Source of the DNA: Mollicutes bacterium
Lineage (GTDB): Bacteria; Bacillota_I; Bacilli_A; RF39; UBA660
Length of the DNA: 11,787 bases
Reading direction: 5' to 3'
Assembly: GCA_003560455.1 (NCBI GenBank)
Contig: PWIL01000132.1
Span: 1-11,787 of the forward strand
Shown here: in pieces, positions 1-6,847 of the stretch
Numbering within the stretch: position 1 is the stretch's first letter
How the letters are laid out: the number at the start of each line of letters is the position of its first letter
The notes under the pieces: generated by a model
The model's database searches: none
Seen by the model: the letters and a program-made list of their open reading frames with translations, nothing else
What the model was told of the DNA's origin: nothing
Made by a program: the position numbers and the translations under genes

Positions 1-1629
1 TAAGCGATGCGCAATTTTATTGGCATTATCAATTTGATCAACAACTAACACTCTTCCTAAAATATTAGTCATTACTGGGTGATATTTTGCTTCATATTTT
101 ATTAAATTTGCGGCTACATCAATAAAGCCTTTTTGATTACAAATGCTTTTAATAACTTCTTCTGGCAATTCTTTGCCTTTAATAACGCTTAATGGTTGAA
201 AAGTGACTCTGCCTAGATTATTATTTTTTAAATAATTAATTGCTTGTTTGGCTTCAGTTTCATTATCTACGATAACATTATTAACTAGCCCACCTAAAGC
301 AACGGAAATAGCCGTATTATAATTATCAGCTACTTCAATTACCTGACCAATTGTCCCATGACTATTTAATTGGCGATTAGCTAATACTTTTGTAACTGCC
401 GCTGGCATAAAACTATTATTATCAATATTTTCTTTATTTCTTTCAATTTTAGCTTTTAATATTTGTTCTTCTCGTAAATAACTTGCTAATTCGATTTGAA
501 TTTTATTTCGTTTTTCATTTAATTGTTTGACTTCTTCATTAATATTATTAATTACTTTAGATATTTCTTCTTTTTTTACATTTAAACTTGCTTGTTCATG
601 TTTAATTTTTTCTTGTTTGTTTTCAATATTCAATTGATTTTCTTTTAAAATAATTAAATTATTATGTAATTTTTGATCAGCAACTTGGTATTTTTGTTGT
701 TCAATTAATATTTTTTTCTCACTGTTAATTTTTTCAACTAAAGTAGTTTGTTCAAGTAATTTTTGTTGTTGCAATGCTAATTCTTGATTTATTTTTTCGT
801 TTTCTGTTTTTTCAGTTTGACTTTCATTTTCGGTTAATTGAACATTGCTGTTTAAAATAACAAGTTCTTCTTGATAATCTTTTAATGCGGATTTTTTTTC
901 TTCATATAATAAATTAATATTTTTAATATCTTTTGCTAAAAGCGCAATTTCTTTATTTTTTAAATTTTCATTATATTTCAAATATTTTTCGGCTTTATTT
1001 TTTTCTCTAGTTAAGGGTTTTAAGCGATCTTCAATTTCAAAAATAATATCATTAATACGATTTATATTATCATTTGTCTTTTCCAATTTGCGAAAGGTTT
1101 CTTCTTTTTTCTTTTTATATTTTAAAACACCAGCTGCTTCTTCAAAGACAACTTTTCTGTCAGCTGGTTTACTACTAATAATTTCATCAATCTTGCCTTG
1201 CGAAATTATATTTAAACCTTCTTTTGCTAAACCACTTTCCATTAAAAAATCCGTGATATCTTTTAAACGACACTGTTTTTGGTGCAAATAATATTCATTA
1301 GTGCCATCACGATATAACTTTCTTTGAATTTCAATTTCTGAATACTCGGAAAAATTATTTGATTCACTATTATCAAAAATAAGTGTTACGGTCGCAATGT
1401 TAGCGGGGTTTTTGGTTTTACTACCAGAAAAAATGACATCGGTCATAACATAGTCACCACGTAATGATTTAATTGATTGTTCACCAAGCACCCAGCGAAT
1501 GGCATCAACCACATTACTTTTACCACTTCCATTTGGTCCAACGATTCCTGTTAAACCATCCGAAAATTCAATTCTAGTTAAATTAGCAAAAGATTTAAAA
1601 CCTTGTGCTCTAATTTCTTTTAAGTACAC
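1..1629 (-). CDS. smc: Chromosome segregation ATPase SMC, N-terminal 543 codons (3' end off the left edge)
   Basis: SMC forms a ring-shaped dimer with ScpA/ScpB that organises and separates daughter chromosomes. I translated this frame from a GTG at 1629; it stays open to base 1. The N-terminal half-head shows the opening KEIRAQGFKSFAN, Walker A GPNGSGKSN (about residues 31-39) and the Q-loop region SQGKIDEI near residue 144. A long K/E/Q/N-rich coiled coil follows, and then the hinge begins near residue 424 (HGTIGQVIEV). The second coil, signature motif and Walker B lie outside the window. The start is supported by AGGAG seven bases upstream of GTG. The hinge comes roughly 100 residues earlier than I recall for Bacillus SMC, which fits the shorter (about 980 residues) SMC/P115 type of Mollicutes. 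It begins 10 nt after the preceding gene, so the two are probably co-transcribed. Identity is certain; the remaining length is unknown. Confidence 0.97.
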   Translation of the reverse strand, partial: MYLKEIRAQGFKSFANLTRIEFSDGLTGIVGPNGSGKSNVVDAIRWVLGEQSIKSLRGDYVMTDVIFSGSKTKNPANIATVTLIFDNSESNNFSEYSEIEIQRKLYRDGTNEYYLHQKQCRLKDITDFLMESGLAKEGLNIISQGKIDEIISSKPADRKVVFEEAAGVLKYKKKKEETFRKLEKTNDNINRINDIIFEIEDRLKPLTREKNKAEKYLKYNENLKNKEIALLAKDIKNINLLYEEKKSALKDYQEELVILNSNVQLTENESQTEKTENEKINQELALQQQKLLEQTTLVEKINSEKKILIEQQKYQVADQKLHNNLIILKENQLNIENKQEKIKHEQASLNVKKEEISKVINNINEEVKQLNEKRNKIQIELASYLREEQILKAKIERNKENIDNNSFMPAAVTKVLANRQLNSHGTIGQVIEVADNYNTAISVALGGLVNNVIVDNETEAKQAINYLKNNNLGRVTFQPLSVIKGKELPEEVIKSICNQKGFIDVAANLIKYEAKYHPVMTNILGRVLVVDQIDNANKIAHRL

Positions 1630-1639
1630 TTGATCACTC

Positions 1640-2119
1640 CTAAATTGATAAAAAATCACTAATACTATCAATTATTTTTTCAAAAAAATCAATTATTTGA
1701 TATTTTTTTTCTTTAAAATAAGTTGTCTTTGCTTGACTAACATCAATCATTAGTTGGTTTTTTGTTTGTTTTTTTATTTTAACATTATATCTTTGATATT
1801 TATTAATTATTTTTTGATTATAGTTTTCAATAATAATTTTGTTTTTTCCTAAAATAATACTATCTTTTAACCAATACTTTTGATATTTTTCAATTTCTTG
1901 CGGATTAATAATAATATAATCAAAAGAATTTTTTTGATATCTTTTTTTTAATTTTTTAATATTTATTATTTGATTATTCCCACGGCCGAAACCTGCTTTA
2001 GTTGATGGAGCAAGGTGATCGCAAAAAGTAACTTTTGGATTATTGTTTATTTTTTCAATAAAATTATAAGAAAAATTACCAATTACAAGCACTTGTCCGA
2101 TTAATTTATCTGGTTTCAT
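1640..2119 (-). CDS. Uncharacterised 159-residue protein, possibly a degenerate Rossmann/methyltransferase-like fold
   Basis: I do not recognise this family with confidence. The N-terminus has a beta-turn-helix pattern, VLVIGNFSYNF (residues 10-20), followed by a strand ending in an acidic residue (KVTFCDHL, 29-36). A basic/glycine patch (KAGFGRGNNQ, 41-50) and a hydrophobic strand with a polar end (FDYIIINPQE, 66-75) come next. The order resembles motifs I, II and IV of class I SAM-dependent methyltransferases, but motif I lacks the usual GxGxG, so activity cannot be assumed. The C-terminal half is rich in K, I and N and has no visible membrane segment or signal peptide, so it is probably cytoplasmic. 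The ATG at 2119 has a good ribosome site (GAGGTGAC), and a TATAAT-type promoter sits just upstream. Smc follows after 10 nt. The coding potential is convincing; the function is unknown. Confidence 0.85.
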   Translation of the reverse strand: MKPDKLIGQVLVIGNFSYNFIEKINNNPKVTFCDHLAPSTKAGFGRGNNQIINIKKLKKRYQKNSFDYIIINPQEIEKYQKYWLKDSIILGKNKIIIENYNQKIINKYQRYNVKIKKQTKNQLMIDVSQAKTTYFKEKKYQIIDFFEKIIDSISDFLSI

Positions 2120-2138
2120 ATGTCACCTCATTATTGTA

Positions 2139-2147
2139 ATTATACCA
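2139..2147 (-). promoter_or_regulatory. Extended -10 promoter for the 159-residue gene and smc
   Basis: On the minus strand this reads TGGTATAAT, a consensus TATAAT with the extended TGn element. It lies about 20 bases before the ATG at 2119, leaving a short leader that contains the GAGGTGA ribosome site. No good -35 hexamer is visible 17 bases upstream, as expected for extended -10 promoters. It sits just downstream of the terminator U-run of the non-coding RNA, so the protein genes probably have their own transcription start. Confidence 0.65.
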
Positions 2148-2156
2148 TAATTACAT

Positions 2157-2201
2157 AAAAAACCCAGAAGAAAGGCGTAATTAACGATAAAAACCGGGTT
2201 T
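2157..2201 (-). terminator. Intrinsic terminator of the non-coding RNA
   Basis: On the minus strand AAACCCGG (2201-2194) can pair with CUGGGUUU (2167-2160 region, one G-U), followed by a U-run (2162-2157). The loop is long (about 26 nt). The 3' arm is shared with the closing helix of the RNA, so the two structures exclude each other; the closing helix itself followed by U residues could also serve as the terminator. Confidence 0.55.
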
Positions 2202-2330
2202 CCCAGGTGGGCATCACGTCAATAGCTTAGGATTCCCAAATTATCTTGGGCGTTCACACCACTATCAAGTTAGATTCCCAATCGTTTTCTTATAGGTTTT
2301 TTTTGTACAAAACAACCTACTCTTCTAGGT
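2157..2330 (-). ncRNA. Candidate structured non-coding RNA, about 174 nt, family not assigned
   Basis: This stretch has no convincing reading frame but folds extensively on the minus strand. The 5' end (2329-2320, CCUAGAAGAG) pairs with the 3' end (2173-2163) in a closing helix of 10 pairs. Inside it are a hairpin at 2319-2293 (UAGGUU/AACCUA arms); a helix 2286-2281 (AACGAU) with 2188-2183 (AUCGUU); a helix 2280-2273 (UGGGAAUC) with 2215-2208 (GAUGCCCA, one A-G mismatch); a helix 2268-2262 with 2225-2219 (UUGAUAG/CUAUUGA); an apical hairpin CCCAAG-auaa-UUUGGG (2250-2235); and a small hairpin CUGGG-aaa-CCCGG (2206-2194). An extended -10 box places the start near 2330, and six U residues end it near 2157. 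Position downstream of aspS recalls the Bacillus 6S RNA locus, but the shape is not a typical 6S rod. SRP RNA and tmRNA signatures are absent. That an RNA is made is an inference from promoter, fold and terminator. Confidence 0.72.
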
Positions 2331-2336
2331 AATTTA

Positions 2337-2345
2337 ATTGTACCA
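2337..2345 (-). promoter_or_regulatory. Extended -10 promoter of the non-coding RNA
   Basis: The minus strand reads TGGTACAAT, a TGn-extended -10 element with one mismatch to TATAAT. A start seven bases downstream falls at about 2330, exactly where the 5' strand of the closing helix begins. The region around -35 is only T/C-rich (TTTCCC) and does not match TTGACA. The box sits 27 bases after the stop codon of the TtcA-like gene. Confidence 0.65.
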
Positions 2346-2371
2346 TATTTTTTTATTTTCGGGAAATTTAT

Positions 2372-3163
2372 TTAATAAAATTTATAACTTTTTTTTCCCT
2401 TTTTATAGCCCAATAAGGCATCTAAATTAACATTTTCAGTTGCCTTTAAAAGATTTTTTTTAATTTTGGGATTAGTTTTTTCTAATTTTATAATTAATTG
2501 TTTCATTTCATATCTCTTAGAATCGGTTTGTTTTTTTGCAACCTGACAAGCACAATCGCAAAAAGTTAATTGATGTGTCTTTTGCCATTTTAAAATATCT
2601 TTTTCTTCAATTAAATACATTGGTCGAATTAATTCAATGTTTTCAAAGTTTTTGCTTTTTAATTTGGGTGGCATGGTTTGCATTTGACCATTATAAAAAA
2701 GATTTAGTAAGATTGTTTCGGCAACATCATCTAAGTGATGACCTAAAGCGATTTTATTACAACCTAATTTTTTAGCTTGATAATATAAATAGCCCCGTCT
2801 TTTTTTAGCACACAAATAACAGGCATTTTTAGTTTGGTCAATTTCAGTAAAAATATTTGTTTGAAATATATGTAAATTAAGATTTAAATGCTTAGCAGTT
2901 TTTTTTATTTTTTCTAATTCTTTTTTTTGATATCCAGGATCCATTAATAAAAATTCAATTTCAAATGGTAAAACATTATGACTTTTTAATTCCTGAAAAC
3001 ATTTTGCCATTAACATCGAGTCCTTGCCCCCACTTAAACAAACAGCAATTTTGTCATTTTCTTTAATTAAATCATATTGTTTAATACTTTTAATAAATTT
3101 TGACCATATTTCTTTACGATATTTTTTAATAATGCTTTTTTCGATACTAGCTAATTCTGTCAT
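2372..3163 (-). CDS. ttcA: PP-loop tRNA thiolation enzyme, TtcA-like (tRNA 2-thiocytidine synthesis)
   Basis: TtcA uses ATP and an iron-sulfur cluster to convert cytidine 32 of some tRNAs to 2-thiocytidine in the cytoplasm. The 263-residue protein has the PP-loop SGGKDS (44-49), a CxxC pair (C115, C118), the GHHLDDVAET segment (141-150) and a C-terminal cysteine group (C202, C204, C206). The CxxC plus later cysteine layout matches the cluster-binding arrangement of the TtcA/TtuA group. The tail TNPKIKKNLLKATENV (230-245) resembles the KRYP-type region after the last cysteines in TtcA. Family members normally have one or two cysteines at the third site; the CxCxC here is slightly unusual. The ATG is preceded by AGGTGA at four bases. 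TtcA is the better guess than TtuA, but the exact tRNA position modified is not certain. Confidence 0.85.
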   Translation of the reverse strand: MTELASIEKSIIKKYRKEIWSKFIKSIKQYDLIKENDKIAVCLSGGKDSMLMAKCFQELKSHNVLPFEIEFLLMDPGYQKKELEKIKKTAKHLNLNLHIFQTNIFTEIDQTKNACYLCAKKRRGYLYYQAKKLGCNKIALGHHLDDVAETILLNLFYNGQMQTMPPKLKSKNFENIELIRPMYLIEEKDILKWQKTHQLTFCDCACQVAKKQTDSKRYEMKQLIIKLEKTNPKIKKNLLKATENVNLDALLGYKKGKKSYKFY

Positions 3164-3178
3164 TTAATCACCTATTAA

Positions 3179-3187
3179 ATCATATCA
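3179..3187 (-). promoter_or_regulatory. Possible extended -10 box before the TtcA-like gene
   Basis: The minus strand reads TGATATGAT, resembling the extended -10 element of the neighbouring promoters. A start seven bases downstream would leave almost no leader before the ribosome site AGGTGA, which weakens the call. The preceding terminator implies that some promoter must exist between 3194 and 3163. Confidence 0.35.
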
Positions 3188-3193
3188 TAAAAT

Positions 3194-3217
3194 AAAAAAA
3201 AGAGAAATCATCTCTTT
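3194..3217 (-). terminator. Intrinsic terminator of the lipoprotein gene
   Basis: The minus strand forms a perfect 7-bp hairpin AAAGAGA-tgatt-TCTCTTT followed directly by a T-run (plus-strand A residues 3194-3200). It lies about 33 bases after the stop codon of the lipoprotein gene and closes that single-gene unit. Confidence 0.85.
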
Positions 3218-3249
3218 AATCTAAATATTTTTTTAAAAACAACTAATTT

Positions 3250-3795
3250 TTAATGACAAACAAAACCATCTTCAACTAACACATCGCGCATTTCTTCAAG
3301 TGTCATTTCATAATCAAAATCAATAAAATCTTCTAAAGTTTTGTCATGCTCTGCTTCGACAATTTCATCAACGATGACTTTTAATTCGATATAAATTTTA
3401 TTTTCTTGAATTCGTGTACTAGTGGTTATTCCTGAATATTCATTTAGGCTAGCATAAATATCACCAATAAAAGTAGAATATTCTTCAACTTCTTCCGTTG
3501 TTAAATCTAAATGCTCTGAAATTAAATTCATTTCAACCATTTTCGGCTCACCTTGTTGAAATACTACTGTATGATCAATTGAACTTTTTATACCATATTC
3601 GGTTTTTTCATATGAACAATTTAGAGTTTCACCAGTTATCTCAGCTGTTTTTTCGACCTCATCTTCACTTTCTGTTTTATCTCTAACTTCTGTATTAACA
3701 TCTGTCTTTTTCTCTTTTTCCTCATCATTATCTCCCAAACAACCAGTAACTACTAACAACCCGAAAATAAAACTTAGCATCATAATTTTCTTCAT
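3250..3795 (-). CDS. Secreted lipoprotein, resembling the DUF1307/YehR family
   Basis: The first 19 residues form a lipoprotein signal: basic MKK, a hydrophobic core, and lipobox V-T-G-C with Cys19 as the predicted lipidation site. An acidic, lysine/threonine-rich linker follows (about 20-55). The globular part starts at NCSYEKTEYGIKSS (59-72) and ends with MTLEEMRDVLVEDGFVCH. The opening CSYE...GIKS, the alternating strands in the middle and the final 'EDGF' resemble DUF1307/YehR lipoproteins as I remember them; the role of that family is not established. Cys60 and Cys180 are the only cysteines outside the signal and could form a disulfide. An extended -10 box and an excellent ribosome site (AAAGGAGG) precede it, and it has its own terminator, so it appears to be an independent unit inserted between aspS and the TtcA-like gene. 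The lipoprotein call is firm; the family is tentative. Confidence 0.88.
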   Translation of the reverse strand: MKKIMMLSFIFGLLVVTGCLGDNDEEKEKKTDVNTEVRDKTESEDEVEKTAEITGETLNCSYEKTEYGIKSSIDHTVVFQQGEPKMVEMNLISEHLDLTTEEVEEYSTFIGDIYASLNEYSGITTSTRIQENKIYIELKVIVDEIVEAEHDKTLEDFIDFDYEMTLEEMRDVLVEDGFVCH

Positions 3796-3818
3796 ATTTC
3801 TTCCTCCTTTACTTTCTC

Positions 3819-3827
3819 ATTATATCA
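3819..3827 (-). promoter_or_regulatory. Extended -10 promoter of the lipoprotein gene
   Basis: The minus strand reads TGATATAAT, a perfect TATAAT with a TGn extension. It lies 23 bases before the ATG at 3795, with the ribosome site AAAGGAGG in between. The terminator of aspS ends immediately upstream, so this promoter is needed for expression of the gene. Confidence 0.7.
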
Positions 3828-3831
3828 TATC

Positions 3832-3856
3832 AAAAAAGAATAATTATATTTATTCT
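3832..3856 (-). terminator. Intrinsic terminator of the comN-rel-dtd-hisS-aspS operon
   Basis: On the minus strand AGAATAA-atataa-TTATTCT forms a 7-bp hairpin followed by six T residues. It begins only four bases after the aspS stop codon. The stem is AT-rich, so strength is uncertain, but position and U-run are right. Confidence 0.75.
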
Positions 3857-3859
3857 CTT

Positions 3860-5572
3860 TTACTTGACAGATTTTAATTTTAATTCTTTCAATTGTTTTT
3901 CATCAATTTTATTCGGTGCATCAGTCATTAAACAATGTGCACTCGCTGTTTTTGGAAAAGCAATTACATCTTTAATATTATCGGTTCCGGCAAATAACAT
4001 AACAATTCGTTCTAAACCAAAGGCAATTCCGCCATGTGGGGGAACCCCATAATCAAAAGCTTTAATTAAAAATCCAAATTTTTCATCAATTTCTTTTTTA
4101 GATAAACCAAGCACTTTAAACATCGCAGCTTGTAAATAAGGATCATTAATTCTAATACTGCCCCCACCTATTTCATAGCCATTAATCACAAAGTCATAAG
4201 CCTTTGCTAAACAATCTTTAGGATTTTCTAAATATTCTTCAGTTGCTTCTAATGGCGCTGTAAACGGATGATGGGCGGCTTTGTATTTTTTACTTTCTTC
4301 ATCATATTCAAACAATGGAAAATCAATTACCCATAATGGTCGAAAACCAGGTTCAATTAAATCAAATTCTTTTGCTAGTTTTATTCTTAAGGCGCCCAGT
4401 GCTTTTTTGACTGTTGCTTTTTTTTCTTTACCAATAATAATTGTTTGTTCTTGACTTAAGTTTATTTTTTTAATTATTTCTTTTTTCTCATGATCAGTTA
4501 ATTTATTTGCTAAACTACCAATAAATTCTTGATTTTTAAATTTTAAAAAATAAAGATTTTGTAATTGATATTTTTGGACATATTCAATTAATTCAGTTTG
4601 TTTTTTCCTTGATATATCTTGATTAATAACTAAGCAATTAATCAATTCTTTTTCACTAAAATTAAATACTTTATTATCTTTTAAAATAGCGGTTAAATCT
4701 TTAATTTCTAAATTAAATCTTAAATCAGGTTTATCGGTGCCATATTTATCAATTGCTTCTTGATAAGTCATTTGGTCAAAGTTTTCTTCAATCTCAATTT
4801 TTAAAATATCTTTAAATAATTGTTTAAATAATCCTTCGACTAATTCAATAACATCAGTTTGATCAACAAAACTCATTTCTAAATCAAGTTGCGTGAATTC
4901 GGGCTGGCGATCGGCTCTTAAATCTTCATCACGAAAACAACGCGCTATTTGGTAATAACGTTCAATGCCCCCCACCATCAATAATTGTTTGAAAATTTGT
5001 GGTGATTGCGGTAGAGCATAAAAACTATGCGGATGAACTCGGGATGGTACTAAATAGTCTCTTGCTCCTTCTGGCGTTGATTTAGTTAAAATGGGCGTTT
5101 CCACTTCCATAAATTGCCAATCATTTAAATAATTACGAATAACATTGATAATTTGTTGGCGTATTTTTAAATTTTTTTGCATTTCTGCTCTTCGTAAATC
5201 TAAATAACGATATTTTAAGCGGGTATCTTCAAAAGCAGTCGTATTTTTTAAAGAAAATGGTAATTCTTTAGCTTTACAAAGTAATTTCATATTATCTAGT
5301 TCAACTTCAATATCACCATTTTTAATTTTAAAGTTTGGGTTTTCTCTTTTCACAATTTTACCAACTACTTCAATTACATCTTCATTGTTTAATGAGTTAG
5401 CTAGTTTATAATAACTATTTTTTGGATCAACAACAATTTGAATAATTCCTGATTGATCACGCAAATCAATAAAGCAAATACCGCCTAAATCCCGGACACG
5501 ATCAACCCAGCCCTTAAATAAAACTTCTTCGCCTAAATTTTTTACTGTAAATTCATTATTAAACTTCAACAT
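3860..5572 (-). CDS. aspS: Aspartyl-tRNA synthetase
   Basis: This class II enzyme charges tRNA-Asp with aspartate in the cytoplasm. The 570 residues cover the full bacterial type. An N-terminal OB-fold binds the anticodon (GWVDRVRDLGGICFIDLRD, 21-39). Motif 1 lies around FMEVETPILTKSTPEGARDY (154-173). Motif 2 is RYYQIARCFRDEDLRADRQP (205-224). The bacterial GAD insertion follows (about 285-410), and motif 3 is GGIAFGLERIVMLFAG (514-529). Leu29 sits where discriminating enzymes such as E. coli AspRS carry leucine and many non-discriminating ones carry histidine, hinting at tRNA-Asp specificity; this is one residue only. The ATG lies inside the end of hisS (14-base overlap) and has AGGTGA five bases upstream, so translation is probably coupled. 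It is the last gene of the operon. Confidence 0.98.
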   Translation of the reverse strand: MLKFNNEFTVKNLGEEVLFKGWVDRVRDLGGICFIDLRDQSGIIQIVVDPKNSYYKLANSLNNEDVIEVVGKIVKRENPNFKIKNGDIEVELDNMKLLCKAKELPFSLKNTTAFEDTRLKYRYLDLRRAEMQKNLKIRQQIINVIRNYLNDWQFMEVETPILTKSTPEGARDYLVPSRVHPHSFYALPQSPQIFKQLLMVGGIERYYQIARCFRDEDLRADRQPEFTQLDLEMSFVDQTDVIELVEGLFKQLFKDILKIEIEENFDQMTYQEAIDKYGTDKPDLRFNLEIKDLTAILKDNKVFNFSEKELINCLVINQDISRKKQTELIEYVQKYQLQNLYFLKFKNQEFIGSLANKLTDHEKKEIIKKINLSQEQTIIIGKEKKATVKKALGALRIKLAKEFDLIEPGFRPLWVIDFPLFEYDEESKKYKAAHHPFTAPLEATEEYLENPKDCLAKAYDFVINGYEIGGGSIRINDPYLQAAMFKVLGLSKKEIDEKFGFLIKAFDYGVPPHGGIAFGLERIVMLFAGTDNIKDVIAFPKTASAHCLMTDAPNKIDEKQLKELKLKSVK

Positions 5573-6842
5573 CTAATTCACCTAACTTTTCTTCTAAAAA
5601 ACTGATAATATAATCTTGATTAACTTTAAATTCTTCTTTTGATTGATTTAATTTAACCGTTAATTCATGATTTTTTAATTCTTCTTCGCCAACAATAATA
5701 ATAATTTTGGCCTTTAATTTTTCACTATATTTAAAATTATTTTTTAAATTTCGTTCCATTAAATCAATATCAACATTAAAACCATTCATTCGTAAATCAT
5801 TTGCTAATCTATATGCTTCTTTTAGTTGATTACTTGATAAAGGAATAATGTAAACTTCTAAGTTGTTTTCTAAAATATTAATTTCTTCAAAATCAAGGGC
5901 GGTAATCAAGCGTTCCATGCCCATTGCAAAGCCAACACCTTTGGTTTCAGGACCATCTAATAGCGAAATTAGTCCATCATAACGACCACCACCACATAAT
6001 ACATTTTGACTCCCAAACCCCTTAATATCAGCTTCTATTTCAAAAACAGTATGGGTATAATAATCTAACCCCCGCACTAGCTTAACATCTTCATAATATT
6101 CAATTTCTAATTTATTTAAATATTGTTTTAATTCTTGATAATGTAATTGACTATTCTCCGTTAAATAATCACTCATTTTTGGAGCATCTTTAATAATTGG
6201 TTGATCAACTTCTTCTTTACTATCTAAAACCCGTAGAGGATTTTTTGTTAAGCGAATTTTTGATTCTTTCGATAAATTGTTTTTGTTTTTTTCTAAATAT
6301 TCAATTAAAGCTGTTTGATAATTTTTTCTTGATTCGTGGTCTCCTAAAGTATTTATTTTTACTTTAACTCCTTTTAAACCAAGTATTTTGAAAAAATTAA
6401 CTGGAATACTAATTACTTCGGCATCAATTAAAGGCGATTCACCTTTAATTACTTCAACGCCAAATTGATAAAACTCGCGAAAACGGCCTGATTGCGGTCG
6501 TTCATAACGAAACATTGGTCCATAGTACCAGGTTTTTAATGGGGCATAAAAACTATTTTCTAATTTATTTTCAATATAAGCTCTCGCAATCGCGGCGGTT
6601 CCTTCTGGTCTTAGAGTCATGCTTCGCTCGCCTCGGTCTTGAAAAGTATAAGTTTCTTTATTGACAATATCTGTTTCTTCACCAATGCCCCGCACAAATA
6701 CTTCGGTTGCTTCAAAAATTGGTGTCCGAATGTATTGGTAATTATATTTATCCATTAAAACTTTTAACATATTTTCTAAAAAAATATATTTTTGACCATA
6801 ATCACCATAAACATCATAAGTTCCTTTTGGTTTTTTTATCAT
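5559..6842 (-). CDS. hisS: Histidyl-tRNA synthetase
   Basis: This class II enzyme charges tRNA-His. Starting from the chosen ATG (427 residues), the protein opens with MIKKPKGTYDV, the usual family start. It carries the LRPEGTAAIAR block (about 77-87), motif 2 GPMFRYERPQSGRFREFYQFG-like region (about 108-128), the histidine-specific signatures RGLDYYTH (257-264) and LCGGGRYDGL (282-291), and motif 3 GVGFAMGMERL (302-312). A C-terminal anticodon-binding domain follows (about 328-420). A GTG at 6851 would add three residues, but AGGTGA is spaced correctly for the ATG at 6842 and not for the GTG. The start lies 5 bases beyond the dtd stop and the end overlaps aspS by 14 bases. No T-box or other leader is visible, so expression depends on the operon promoter. 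Confidence 0.97.
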   Translation of the reverse strand: MIKKPKGTYDVYGDYGQKYIFLENMLKVLMDKYNYQYIRTPIFEATEVFVRGIGEETDIVNKETYTFQDRGERSMTLRPEGTAAIARAYIENKLENSFYAPLKTWYYGPMFRYERPQSGRFREFYQFGVEVIKGESPLIDAEVISIPVNFFKILGLKGVKVKINTLGDHESRKNYQTALIEYLEKNKNNLSKESKIRLTKNPLRVLDSKEEVDQPIIKDAPKMSDYLTENSQLHYQELKQYLNKLEIEYYEDVKLVRGLDYYTHTVFEIEADIKGFGSQNVLCGGGRYDGLISLLDGPETKGVGFAMGMERLITALDFEEINILENNLEVYIIPLSSNQLKEAYRLANDLRMNGFNVDIDLMERNLKNNFKYSEKLKAKIIIIVGEEELKNHELTVKLNQSKEEFKVNQDYIISFLEEKLGELDVEV

Positions 6843-6847
6843 TTTAA

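Noticed and set aside
1088..1291. Plus-strand open frames opposite smc, ttcA, the lipoprotein, aspS, rel and the surface gene
   Set aside because: They lie opposite well-supported minus-strand genes, lack good ribosome sites and resemble no family.
2120..2371. SRP RNA, tmRNA, RNase P RNA or T-box in the intergenic region
   Set aside because: No GGAAGCAGC-type SRP loop, no tRNA-like ends, no RNase P core motifs, and no TGGNACCGCG-type antiterminator on either strand. 6S RNA is kept only as a synteny-based possibility.
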